A DNA stretch of 64,000 nucleotides, taken from positions 226,320-290,319 of the forward strand of contig VUYV01000599.1 in NCBI GenBank assembly GCA_008711295.1, in the 5' to 3' direction. Positions within the stretch are counted from its first letter, which is position 1. Every line of letters starts with the position of its first letter. A program made the translations under genes and the position numbers. Positions 48,689 to 58,110 of this stretch are shown here, in pieces. The notes beneath the pieces are model-generated. The model was not told where the DNA came from. It made no database searches and saw only the letters and a program-made list of their open reading frames with translations. This DNA is from Anarhynchus alexandrinus (lineage: Eukaryota; Chordata; Aves; Charadriiformes; Charadriidae).

Positions 48689-50859
48689 AAGGTGTTTGGT
48701 TGAGCACACACTTTGAGGTGTGCTCACTTGTGAATTTGTGACCCCGAGGAGTATCAGAGCTCAGACGACCCCCCCGGTGAGAACCAAAGATGGAGACTAG
48801 TCCACTCTGTAACACGTAGCCTGCTGGGATGGTCGTACAGCTAGAGCGTACCCTGGCACACTCACCCAGCAACTGAGCAAGCCTGTGACCGACTGACTTT
48901 TGATACTTCATCGCTCAAGCTCATGATACAAAAGAGTTTTCCCCTCCAGCCTTATTCGTTATATGGCAAAAGACAGTTTCTAAACGGTGAATTCATGATG
49001 CTGCCAAATAGGTCCCAATCATCATCTGCCGGTAGGGTTGGGCTTTTTGACCTGATCAGAAAAGGGATCCTTTACACTGAAAAGGTGTTAAAGATGATGT
49101 GTGACTCTCTCCATTGATCCAAAAAGAGGCAGGTCAGTGGGTGAATTTGGGATTTTAATTTTATGAATCATCTTTTGAACTGTCCTCATTGTAGTGCTTG
49201 ATAGAGTCTGTTTCTCTCTTGATCTCTGCTGATTATATATTTTCTTCTAAATGGTATCTCTCATTTCTAATATGCTACTATTATTCAAAGTGATTAATTG
49301 AAGTCTGTGGTCAGATCTGTGTGTGGATATCAGCTTTAACCACATATGTGCCATACTGAAGTCACATTCTTGATCTCTACTTCCTGAGGCACAGGGCATC
49401 ACCAAACACTATATGTCTGATGTTATTTTAATATGATATGTGTTATATTTCCACAACAGACAATGCAATAAGAGACAAAAACCAAACAGATGTAGCACCA
49501 CTGGCTCCTGGAGATCATTCCCATCATGTACAACTCAAGGCCACTCCTAACACAGTTTTATGAGCTGGAGCTTTCCCATTCACCACTGCTCAGCCCAGTG
49601 CTTGTCACTCCATATCTCTGGCCGGTCTTCCAGGGGGACAGCAGTTGGGTACGGTCCCCACAAGTGAGCCTGCCCCATCACCGTACTGAAGTATGAAACC
49701 TGGTTGAGCTGCTCATCTCTTCTTCTCTGGAAGGTACTCACACAGGTTTTTTTACTCTTGTCATTTAAGATGCTTCTCAGTCACTGGGATGATCATCCAA
49801 CCTTCTTCTGGGTCTGCTACAGAACTATTCGAGAAAGAAGTGGCAGAAGAGTAATTTACAGTCTTTTCTGGGGAGAAAACAGATTTAAGTTGTTATAACT
49901 TCCTTTAGTTTCGTTTAGGCTGTGAGGCAGGATGAACAAAGACCAGTGGTACAAAACCACATGTGAATGTGATGGATAAGCACACTACCAATGATGGGCT
50001 TGTCAGACCTGGAAGAGGACGCCAGCACGAGGGAGGAATGAAGCTGCTGCCTGCCTGGGTCAGAGGGGTGGGCTCAACATCTCTTCTCTGATGGGAACTG
50101 GCTGCTCTGTCTGCCGAACGCTCTGCTCCGCTTCTAATAATGTAAATTCCTAAAAGAATCACCAACAAAAATAAATATTGAAAGTCCAATTTGCTCCCCT
50201 CTGATCCTTGGAAACGCAAATATGATGGCTCCATTAGCAGGGCAAAAGAGACCACCTGGGTATCCCGTTCAGGTAAGACTGACAGAGGATGCTATGGCAT
50301 CAGGAGGTGATCCAAATACTGCTCTGGCAATTATTTGAAAGAGGGTGGTGGGGACCTGCAGCTCATTGGGAATGGCAGCCAGGAGTGGGCTGCTGCCATC
50401 TTCCCCCATACCGCGACCTGCTGCCTATGCTTGGAGATGCTGCTCGAGGTGGACACGCCAGGGCTCTCTCCCCATACTCTGCTTGCTGGAGACGCCCCAG
50501 CCCTCATTCCTTGGGTGGCTGAGATCAGCCCCTGTGCAGACCTGGACGCTTGGGCCATCCTGGGGCTCAGATCACAATTAAAGGAATGGCAATTAAAGAG
50601 CAGTGTGGTGCGAGGAGCAGAGAGGAGGCGGTGGCAGGATGCCTGAGCCATCCTCTGTCGGCAAAGTGCTGAGACAACAAACTTAACCTCCCTGTCCACA
50701 GCGCGCCTATCAGCCGTGGTTATTAAATCCCACAAAAGGAAGAAGAGGAGAAGTGAATAAGGTTGAAAGAAAAAGCACTTTCCCCATTTGGATTACCTCC
50801 TACAGAACAGGACCTGCCAGTGAAAGGCGGAGAGTGTAATTGCTGGCCTGAAAGAGAGG
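48689..50859. other. Unique non-coding DNA
   Basis: No gene is supported. A somewhat GC-richer section at 50335-50735 keeps three overlapping frames on one strand and one on the other, none with a domain. AT-rich sequence at 49140-49460 has many TTAAT/ATATG words. Confidence 0.4.
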
Positions 50860-50860
50860 C

Positions 50861-50931
50861 GAAAAAAAAAAAAAGGAGAGAGAAAAAAAAAAACTATAAA
50901 AGGAGAGAAAGAAAGAAGGAAAGGGGGAAAA
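50861..50931. repeat. A/G-rich simple tracts
   Basis: A13GGAGAGAG, A11 and GAAAGAAGGAAAGGGGG tracts separated by ACTATAAA. A low-complexity purine region. Confidence 0.9.
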
Positions 50932-51625
50932 ATTGATAATGAACAATTTATCCTCTGAGCTAACAGTTAATTAATTCTGAAAATATCTGTCAGGCTAATG
51001 GGGGGGGTCTGTGCCACTGAACACAATTAGTAAAATAATAATAACAAAAAAGGGGAAGAAAAAAAAAAGAAGAAAAAAAGATTTTTTTAAGGTGTTGCTA
51101 TCTTCTTAGAGACCAGGCCCTTGGCTTCCCAATGTCATTCTCAACACAATTTTTTTTTTCTTCTCTCCCTTCGTCTCTTTTCAGAAATTGTTCTCATGAA
51201 TGATTTATATATGTCTAGTTATCTGGAGTGATTTCTATGGACCCGGGCGCATTGCTGCATAATTGTTAATTTTAATGCCATAATAGCTTCAGATGGAGGA
51301 AGAGATTAGGCGTTTATTGCACAATTAAATGAAACATACTTGAGAATCACAAAAGGTTCCGTAATTATTTCAGACCATTAATAAAATGGGCATTAAATTA
51401 TATGGGACACAAAAGGGAAAGGAAATAGATTTTCATTACAGCAATAGAAGCCGAGAGTAGTAATAGATCCTTGTTGAATTCTCTTTCTCTCTCTCTCTCT
51501 CTGAAATTAATTGTTGCCCGGCTTATTTCAAAGCAAAATAAAAGAGAAATAAAGTGTGTTAAAGAACCTCTGATGAAAGGGCTTTGTTTGATAAGGACAA
51601 TAGCCAGTGATACACTCTGGGAAAA
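50932..51625. promoter_or_regulatory. Long AT-rich candidate regulatory block
   Basis: Almost 700 bp with dense AT words: GTTAATTAATTC, ACACAATTAGTAAAATAAT, CATAATTGTTAATTTTAATGCC, GCACAATTAAATG and CCATTAATAAAATGGGC. It is interrupted by an A-rich run (51051-51085) and a (CT)n array (51480-51502). TAATTA-type homeodomain words are the densest of the window. No transposon is recognised. This is my strongest candidate for a conserved non-coding element, but conservation is untested. Confidence 0.42.
51480..51502. repeat. (CT)n microsatellite
   Basis: TCTCTTTCTCTCTCTCTCTCTCT array inside the AT-rich block. Confidence 0.92.
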
Positions 51626-53790
51626 AAAAAGAAGGGGGGGTGGGGGGGAAAAGGAAGATTTGATTTTGGCTTCCTGCCCTCAGCACTGAAAGGCAGAACA
51701 GGGGCTTCGCGCGCACACACGAGGGCTTCACCTCCCGTTTCCAACACCATGGGGCTACCATAGATGGGAGGGACCCGGAAAGTTCCCCCGACCATTCCCA
51801 AGCGCCCCTGGTGATGGGGCCAGCCGTGGTTTTGGCACCAGGGGCAGAAGACGCGGCAAACTGGCAGGAATGCCGGTGACGCCCCTGCAGAGGGACCGCC
51901 TGTGGCTTGTTTGTAAGACCCCACGTGATCATTTTGCCTTGGATGGAAGATCCAGGGCGGACCGTGGAGAAGGAAGGTGCAACTGGAGGCTCCCCACCGC
52001 ATCCAGCCCCACCAGAGCGTGGAGAGTTGGTCCTCTGCCCAGCCCTTGAGGCCTCCAGCAGGGACGGTGTGAGGGGCCGGGTGAAGAAGAGCTCCCATTG
52101 CCCATGGCAAAGACAGCCCAGAGCAGTCCGGACCTGAAAGCCATCAAAACCTCACCTTTTGGCTCGGGAAGGTCCAAACACAGGACCCACCTGAAAAGTG
52201 GGTCACCTCCAGCATCACAAGAGCCCAGGTACCAGCACAGACAGCCCTCCTTATAAGCTCTGATCTGCAGCTCTTTATTCTGACAGGAATTATTTCCAAT
52301 GACAAAATGACGGGGCACAGAGCAATAGTTTATCCCCTCCTGGAAATGAGGGACATCCCCAAAAATATGGTACCGGTGAGGGTCAGAAGCCCACAAGGGC
52401 ACGTTTTCAGGGGGTACTCGGGATTTTTGGGAGTAAAAAGCGACACATCTTAGCAGTTATAGAAGTCCACGGATGTAGGTTATTTAGGCAGTTTTGAAAA
52501 TCCCACGCTGCTTTCAGGCTCCTCGATGTAGTTGAAAATGCGCCCTTGATCCGAGCAGAGTTTGTACTGATCTGAGTGACCGGCAGCACAATTAAGAGTG
52601 AAAGAGGTCGAAAGAGGGTCATTTGGAGCTAATGGAAAGCTCATCTTCCAGACTACCAGCCTGACTTCGCTGTCCTTAAACTCCTCTGAAAAGCCTTAAG
52701 GAAAGAAAATACTTCTAAACCATCACTCAGCGCTCAGTCTGTGAAATGGTGTGTGCGCGTGGCCAGTGCCTGGCACAGCTCGCTCCAGGTGCTGCAGAGG
52801 TTTTCAAGGAGATCCTTTTATCATAGAGGGGGGAGAAAAAGGGAAAAAAGAAAAAAAAAAACCAAACCAAANATTTAAAATTAAATAGAAAAAAATAAAA
52901 TGAAATAAAATGAAATAAAAGCGTCTTGGCAAAACAAAGTTTACCAAAAACAAACACTATGCCTGTGGAAAACAGAACCAGCTCCTACATCACCCCCAAC
53001 TGAATTTGCCACGCAGGCAGGTAGGGAAGCTGTCCATCCCCCCTCCTTGCTTGGGTGCTGGAATTCCAGCGGGATCAGAAAGAAGGAGCACCCCAACGCG
53101 GGAATAACCACCCAAGGAAGCAAGGATGCTCTTCCTGAAGCACAACTACACTTGAAAATGTAGCTCAGCTGACGCAGATTAGACGCACGGCAGATATTTT
53201 TAGGCTCCACGCAGTGTTTTACGAAGCAGCTGCACTCGGGGCCTGCCCCCCAATTCCCACAGGCATCGAGAAGAAGCGATCCCTCAATGGAAAGGTGGTG
53301 GATCCCTCGGTGGATATGGGCGGTGGGAAGCTGGTGGCAGAGCTGCTGCTGAGAAAACAGGAGTTTTTTAACAGCAGATGTGTGTTGAGGGCAGGGGCTG
53401 AGCTCCTGCCTTCTTCAGGAGGGAAGGGAAAGAGGCAGGAGGTATAACGGGGACCCCCGGCCACCTCTGTGCCGCTGTATCTGGGGGGCCCTTAGGGAAA
53501 CGAGGAAGATATTTCTGCTGTCGCTGTGCCTGGGTGGGACTCTCCCTGCCATTCCAGCACGCCGTCCCTGCTGTGGAGAGCGGGGAAGGTGGGACAAGGG
53601 ACAGCATGCCCCCAAACCTTCCCAGACTCCTTTCCCAGCGCAGACACCACCAGGTGTCCAGCACCACGCTGAGCACCTGAAGCTCGGGTGATGGGATTAG
53701 GCCCAAAGAGGAGACTGGCAGAAAAGGAGTTTGACATGGAGAGACTTAAGGAGAAATTGGAAAAAAGAAAAATATTTGGGAAAAAAAAAA
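51626..53790. other. Unique non-coding DNA
   Basis: No gene is supported. Overlapping minus-strand frames at 51528-52402 and 53368-53706 have no domain. An N is at 52872 within CCAAACCAAANATTT, near A-rich sequence with AAATAAAATG repeated about three times (52886-52920). Confidence 0.4.
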
Positions 53791-53805
53791 GGGGGGGGGG
53801 GGNGG
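53781..53805. repeat. Homopolymer junction with assembly N
   Basis: A10 is directly followed by G12, N at 53803 and GG. The true G-run length is uncertain. Confidence 0.85.
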
Positions 53806-53970
53806 TATAAAGGGGAATGTTCACCACCCACGGGGGGGAGGAGCAAATCGGAGCCTAAGCAGCAAAAAATGAAGTTAAATAGCTGTAGACGGCAATAAAA
53901 AGGCTGTGGGCTGCTGCGCCAGTGCCCTCTCCTGGGCAGAGGGAGCGATGCTCCGGTCCCGGAGCGCCCC

Positions 53971-53998
53971 GGGGGGGAGAAATGGGTCCGGGGAGGGG
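53971..53998 (+). other. Predicted G-quadruplex motif
   Basis: Four G-runs (G7, G3, G4, G4) with loops of 6, 3 and 1 bases satisfy the usual quadruplex pattern on the plus strand. It lies at the front of the G-rich minisatellite. Confidence 0.7.
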
Positions 53999-54325
53999 TT
54001 GATGAGCCCCGGGGAGGCGGCGATGAGCCCCGGGGTGGGAGCGATGTGTCCGGGGAGGGACTGATGAGTGCTGGGGAGGGAGCGGAGCACGTCGGGGAGG
54101 GAGCGATGAGCCCTGGGGTGGGAACGATGAGCCCCGGGAGAGGGAACGATGAGTCCGGGGAGGGAGTGATGAGTCCTGGGGAGGGAGCGGAGCACGTCGG
54201 GGAGGGACTGATAAGCCCCAGAGAGGAGCGATGAGTCCGGGGAGGGAGCGACGAGCCTCGGGGAGGGAGTGATGACCCCCGGGGAGGGAGCAATGAGCCC
54301 CGGGGAGGGAGCGGAGCACTCCCCG
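53979..54325. repeat. G-rich minisatellite, about 16-17 units of 20-22 bp
   Basis: The unit is roughly GATGAGYCCCGGGGAGGGAGC. A variant unit beginning GGAGCACGTCGG starts at 54084 and 54189, and a related one at 54313, so there is a higher-order period of about 105-124 bp (five to six units). Because many units are 21 bp, several frames stay open through it and give Pro/Ser/Arg-rich predicted proteins on the minus strand (53697-54533) and Gly/Glu-rich ones on the plus strand. These are repeat artefacts. Confidence 0.93.
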
Positions 54326-54740
54326 GCGTGGGGCTGAGGCGCCCGAGCAGACATGCGCTGCTGCCCTTGAGAGAGGCACGAAGCCCTACAGTGATTTGGT
54401 ACAATAGCAAATAAGCAAAAAAAAAAACAAAAAACAAACTGAAGAAGCTAAAGAGAGGCTTGGTCAGGAGCAGGGTAGTGGTGGGGAGAAAGTCTGAGGG
54501 AGATGAAAGAAGGGCGGCATTAGAGGAAAACAAATGAGAAGATAAAACATGAACAATACAAAGTATTAAAGAGTCTTCAAAAAGAACAAGGAAAACAGCC
54601 TTAAGTGTAGCAAGAGATCATCCGTGTCACCCAGCTGAAAATAAGTAAGAAGAGGAGTCAAAACATGGGGTGAGTTTGATTTTAGCATGAAGGGAAGTTC
54701 TGCTTTTTCCAGGCCAGCACTTGGAGGGCTCACTCCAGTC
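54326..54740. other. Non-coding spacer
   Basis: No gene is recognised. A-rich run at 54418-54438. Confidence 0.45.
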
Positions 54741-54883
54741 AACCCCTCCAAGTGTTCAAGGCCAGGTTGGACAGGGCTTGGAGCAACCTGGGCTGGTGGG
54801 AGGTATCCCTGCCCATGGCAGGGGGTTTGGAACAAGATCATCTTTAAGGTCCCTTCCAACCTAAACCATTCTAGGATTCTATG
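54741..54883 (+). mobile_element. CR1 LINE 3' tail
   Basis: About 140 bp of CR1 3' end: CCCCTCCAAGTGTTCAAGGCC, GGGCTTGGAGCAACCTGGGC, GGCAGGGGGTTTGGAACAAG and CTTTAAGGTCCCTTCCAACC. It ends in ATTCTAGGATTCTATGA. Similar in length to the 43.2 kb copy but with different substitutions, so they are separate insertions. Confidence 0.95.
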
Positions 54884-56399
54884 ACCCACAGCACAGGACA
54901 CCTGGCCAACACAGGCATGGCAAAGTTTTGCCCTCTCCCCACTGAGGACACTCCTGATGGAGTGGATCACATCGCTGAGGGAGAGGAGCAATGCCTTGTC
55001 CTCTGCTCTAGTGGCAGCAGGGCCCCTGTCTGTCATCTCCTGGTGCACCAGGGAAGAGGAGTTCCCACTTTGTGCCGCTTTGGACTCAGCCATGTGCGTT
55101 GGGGTCACACAAGGGCTCACAGCAATGTACCTTTTATAGGTCTTAAAAGGAATATGTGTACCTTGCATGTCCAGCTGTATGCAACTTCGGAAACATTGCT
55201 GTTGTGTTTTAAGGTGGCGATGGCCGGGGGAAGGAGCTGAAATCCAGGAGCTCGATGGAGCCGTGGGACTAAATAGAAGCAGGAGGAGACAGCTAATCCC
55301 AGTGGCCACCTTGATGTTGGACCTGAAAGGCAAAGCTGAGGCTAAGGAACAAAAAAAACCCCTGTGTCACCTCACTGTGCCTGGAGCTGGGGAAGGAGGA
55401 GGCTCAGGGCCAGCAGGAACAGGGAAAGAACAGCTCTGAGAACGCTCCAGGGCAGGAGCCCCTTGGAGAAGACACCAGAGACATCACAGCACATGGGAGA
55501 TCCTTGCTAAATGCAGCTTTAGTGCACAGCCTGTGGCTGTCCTTTGGTTGTAGGCAGGTAATACATTGGGTACTGCAGAGGGGTCTCCACCAGCAAATTT
55601 AAGTCTCTTGGATGAGCCGGGGGAAGCAGTCAGGCAGTTGGAATCTCCCTTGCCTGTATAGTGCATTATGCTTTAAATACAGGCAGGGTTTTCAATGCCT
55701 CCATGCAGACACAAGCAGGAAATATATTGCCTTCTGATATCACCCCATGGGGTCGAGAAAGAGTCCCCAGCCCAGTGGTTCCTCCTAGGAAAACCCAAGT
55801 GGATCCAACCGGCAGTGAAGAACTCCAGCTCTCCTTGGCCACGTTTCCCTGGACAGCCTTCCCCAGCCCTGCTGTGGGCTGAAAGGAACAGTGCCGAAGC
55901 CGACATCGCCCTGTGCTCCAGCGCTGTCTCGAAGGGGCTGTGAGTCTTGACAAGCCTCGTGCGGATAACATGCTTTAGCACCAGCACAGGGCGAAGGGAG
56001 ACAGGAGCGGTGACGAGCGCAGCGATGCATCCCGTGGTCTCTCTTGGCAACTCCGTGCTAATCGCTCGGTTCCCCAGATTAGCACGGGGAAAGACACCAC
56101 CTGGCAGCTTCACCTGCCTGGGTGGAAAGCCTGGCATACATGGAAAATTCAGGAATTCCTGGATTTGCTCCCATGGCCAAGGCAAATATCTGCTCCCTGT
56201 GCGCTTCCCCCCCCACACCCCCATCTCAGTTCATTTCGATGGTCATTGTTGAAAAGAGTCACCATGTCCCGGTGGCCACAGACCCATCCTGTAGCCATCA
56301 TACTGGTCAGCACTGCCCACTAGAGCTACTGCCCTCCATGTGCTCCCAGTTTTGCTTGATTCAGGAGTGTGTGACAACAGGAGAGATCACCTGCCTTTT
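54884..56399. other. Unique non-coding DNA
   Basis: The minus-strand 255-codon frame at 54566-55333 spans the CR1 tail and continues here. It has no domain and includes antisense CR1 sequence, so it is not called. Other frames at 55660-56250 overlap on both strands. Confidence 0.4.
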
Positions 56400-56560
56400 A
56401 TTAAGAGGGGCTAATGAGCACCCTGATTATCAGCATCCTCATTTTGAGCACCAAAATGATGTTGACCCCCCGTAATGCTCCAGATTAGCATCCTAGCTAA
56501 TCCAAAAGAGGCTGCCAGCACCAGGGCCTTTGGAGAGGAGTGTTCATCATGTGCAAATAG
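56400..56560. promoter_or_regulatory. Candidate regulatory element with repeated GATTA sites
   Basis: GATTATCAGCATCCT (56424-56438) and GATTAGCATCCT (56483-56494) are near-repeats, followed by CTAATCC (56497-56503). GATTA/TAATCC are bicoid-type homeodomain half-sites. ATGCAAAT-like ATGTGCAAATAGG occurs at 56549-56561. Confidence 0.33.
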
Positions 56561-57288
56561 GGGAAACAGTGTAGGCAAAAAAAAAAAGTAAATCAACATG
56601 AACCTCTTGGTTAAAGGGGGCGGCTGATTTGTTTCCCACTGGAGTCAGCCACATTCGAACACAAAGGTCACCGTTGGCAAAAAAAACCCAAACAAAACCC
56701 AAAACACCTCCAAAAAAAGGAAAGTGGTGAAGCCAGTGAGGCTGGATTAGAGTTCCCTAGATGGGGGGTCAGAGAGGGGAGAGCTTTTAGCAGTGATTTG
56801 CGCTCTCCAAATGAAAGCTTTCGGCTTTCGCTCCACTTCAAAGATAAGATGCCCAGCCTGAGCACGGCCCCTCCTCGTCATGCCAGGCAGGCAGGCGACG
56901 TATTAGCACTGCTCACATGTAAGCGGAGGGAGCAGGGGGGCTCATGCCTCTCCTCCTTGAAGGGGAGATTTCAGAGATTTAGCTGCCTGGCTGCCGTTGG
57001 CCATAGTAGCAACTGAGGAGCCAAACCACCAGGCTCACTCCCTCCTCCCCCAAAGGCACTGCTGCTGCTCCAGTTTGGGGTGCATGTCGGGGGTTCGGGA
57101 AGGACGTGTGTCAGCGGCCACTGGTGCAGGAGCTCAGCAACAGGCAAACTCCAGCCCTGGGGCATGGGTTTTGGTGTCTCCTGCAAGAGGGTGATCCTTC
57201 CCTACTGTCCGCACCAGCACGGACCTGTCCTGTCTTTAGGCTCCTATAGAGTGGAGTCCTGACCTTCTGCATATCCCTCTCGCTTATT
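56561..57288. other. Unique non-coding DNA
   Basis: No gene or repeat is recognised except an A-run at 56578-56587. A GC-richer patch at 57000-57130 holds short frames without a domain. Confidence 0.4.
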
Positions 57289-57375
57289 CTTCATAGAATC
57301 ATAGAATGGTTTAGGTTGGAAGGGATCTTAAATGTCATCTAGTTCCAACACCCTTGCCATGGGCAGGGACACCTC
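57289..57375 (-). mobile_element. CR1 LINE tail (antisense), joined to TTCTC array
   Basis: Reverse complement of the CR1 3' end: TCATAGAATCATAGAATGG, TTTAGGTTGGAAGGGATC, CATCTAGTTCCAACACCC and TGCCATGGGCAGGGACACC. The CR1 sequence stops at 57375, where the normal continuation would be CCACTAGACCAGG. The TTCTC array begins at the next base. Confidence 0.95.
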
Positions 57376-57585
57376 TTCTCTTCTCTTCTCTTCTCTTCTC
57401 TTCTCTTCTCTTCTCTTCTCTTCTCTTCTCTTCTCTTCTCTTCTCTTCTCTTCTCTTCTCTTCTCTTCTCTTCTCTTCTCTTCTCTTCTCTTCTCTTCTC
57501 TTCTCTTCTCTTCTCTTCTCTTCTCTTCTCTTCTCTTCTCTTCTCTTCTCTTCTCCTCTCCTCTCCTCTCCTCTCCTCTCCTCTC
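57376..57585. repeat. (TTCTC)n microsatellite
   Basis: Thirty-six uninterrupted TTCTC units (57376-57555) followed by about six CTCTC/TCCTC units (57556-57585). The 36 TTCTC units are perfect. In all six frames it makes artificial open frames, for example Arg/Glu/Lys pentapeptide repeats on the minus strand. Confidence 0.99.
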
Positions 57586-57596
57586 TTCTTCCCTCT

Positions 57597-57638
57597 CCCA
57601 TCCCATCCCATCCTATCCTATCCCATCCGATTCCATTC
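57597..57638. repeat. (CCCAT/CCTAT)n microsatellite
   Basis: About eight pentanucleotide units of CCCAT or CCTAT, ending CCGATTCCATT. It lies just beyond the TTCTC array and has a different unit of the same length. Confidence 0.9.
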
Positions 57639-58110
57639 TTGCAGACATTTAAGCTCTGTTCGTCTATCATTACATCCCAAAATGTTTCAGGCACCTCCCC
57701 ATAGCTTGACACATGGATGCTCCCCTCTAGGCTCTGGAGTTTCCTCGCCGTTTCCCCGTCCCAGGAGATGTGGATTGGCAGCTCCAGCCTCGGCTGACGT
57801 AGGCTGCAAGCTGGTCCTCTCACTTCAGTGCCACTGAGCTATTTCGGAGCGGCCGGGACCTGCCTGCGCTGCTCACCGCCTTTCACAGACACCGGTGGAA
57901 GCGGGAGTGCTTTACAAAGGCGGCCAGGGCTGTCAGCCCTGCTCTGTGACAGCGACATTGCTACGTTATCCGACCAAGAAATTGGAGATTTCCTTCTGCA
58001 GACCCCCCCAGCCCTTCTCCAACCCCCCGCAAGCCCCAGGCTTGCCCCCTGCCTGCCTCCGGTGCTCCAGCAGCTGCCCCCCATCTCCTCCCCACCCATA
58101 GCCCACAGCT
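57639..58110. other. CpG-richer non-coding patch
   Basis: About sixteen CpGs lie between 57741 and 57965, far above the local background. Frames on both strands (57828-58112 and 57839-58099) are open but show no domain. It could be a small CpG-rich regulatory site or chance composition. Confidence 0.35.

Noticed and set aside
53979..54325. CRISPR array
   Set aside because: Units are directly adjacent without unique spacers, and the genome is vertebrate.
53697..54533. 278-codon proline/serine-rich minus-strand open frame
   Set aside because: It stays open only because the 20-22 bp minisatellite lacks stops in that register. It includes an N, a poly-G run and no domain, and the other two minus-strand frames are also open across the same array.
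54566..55333. 255-codon minus-strand open frame
   Set aside because: It runs through an antisense CR1 tail, has no domain, and no splice or promoter context. I judge it chance.
57335..57823. Arg/Glu/Lys-rich and Leu/Phe/Ser-rich open frames
   Set aside because: They are direct translations of the TTCTC pentanucleotide array in all frames.
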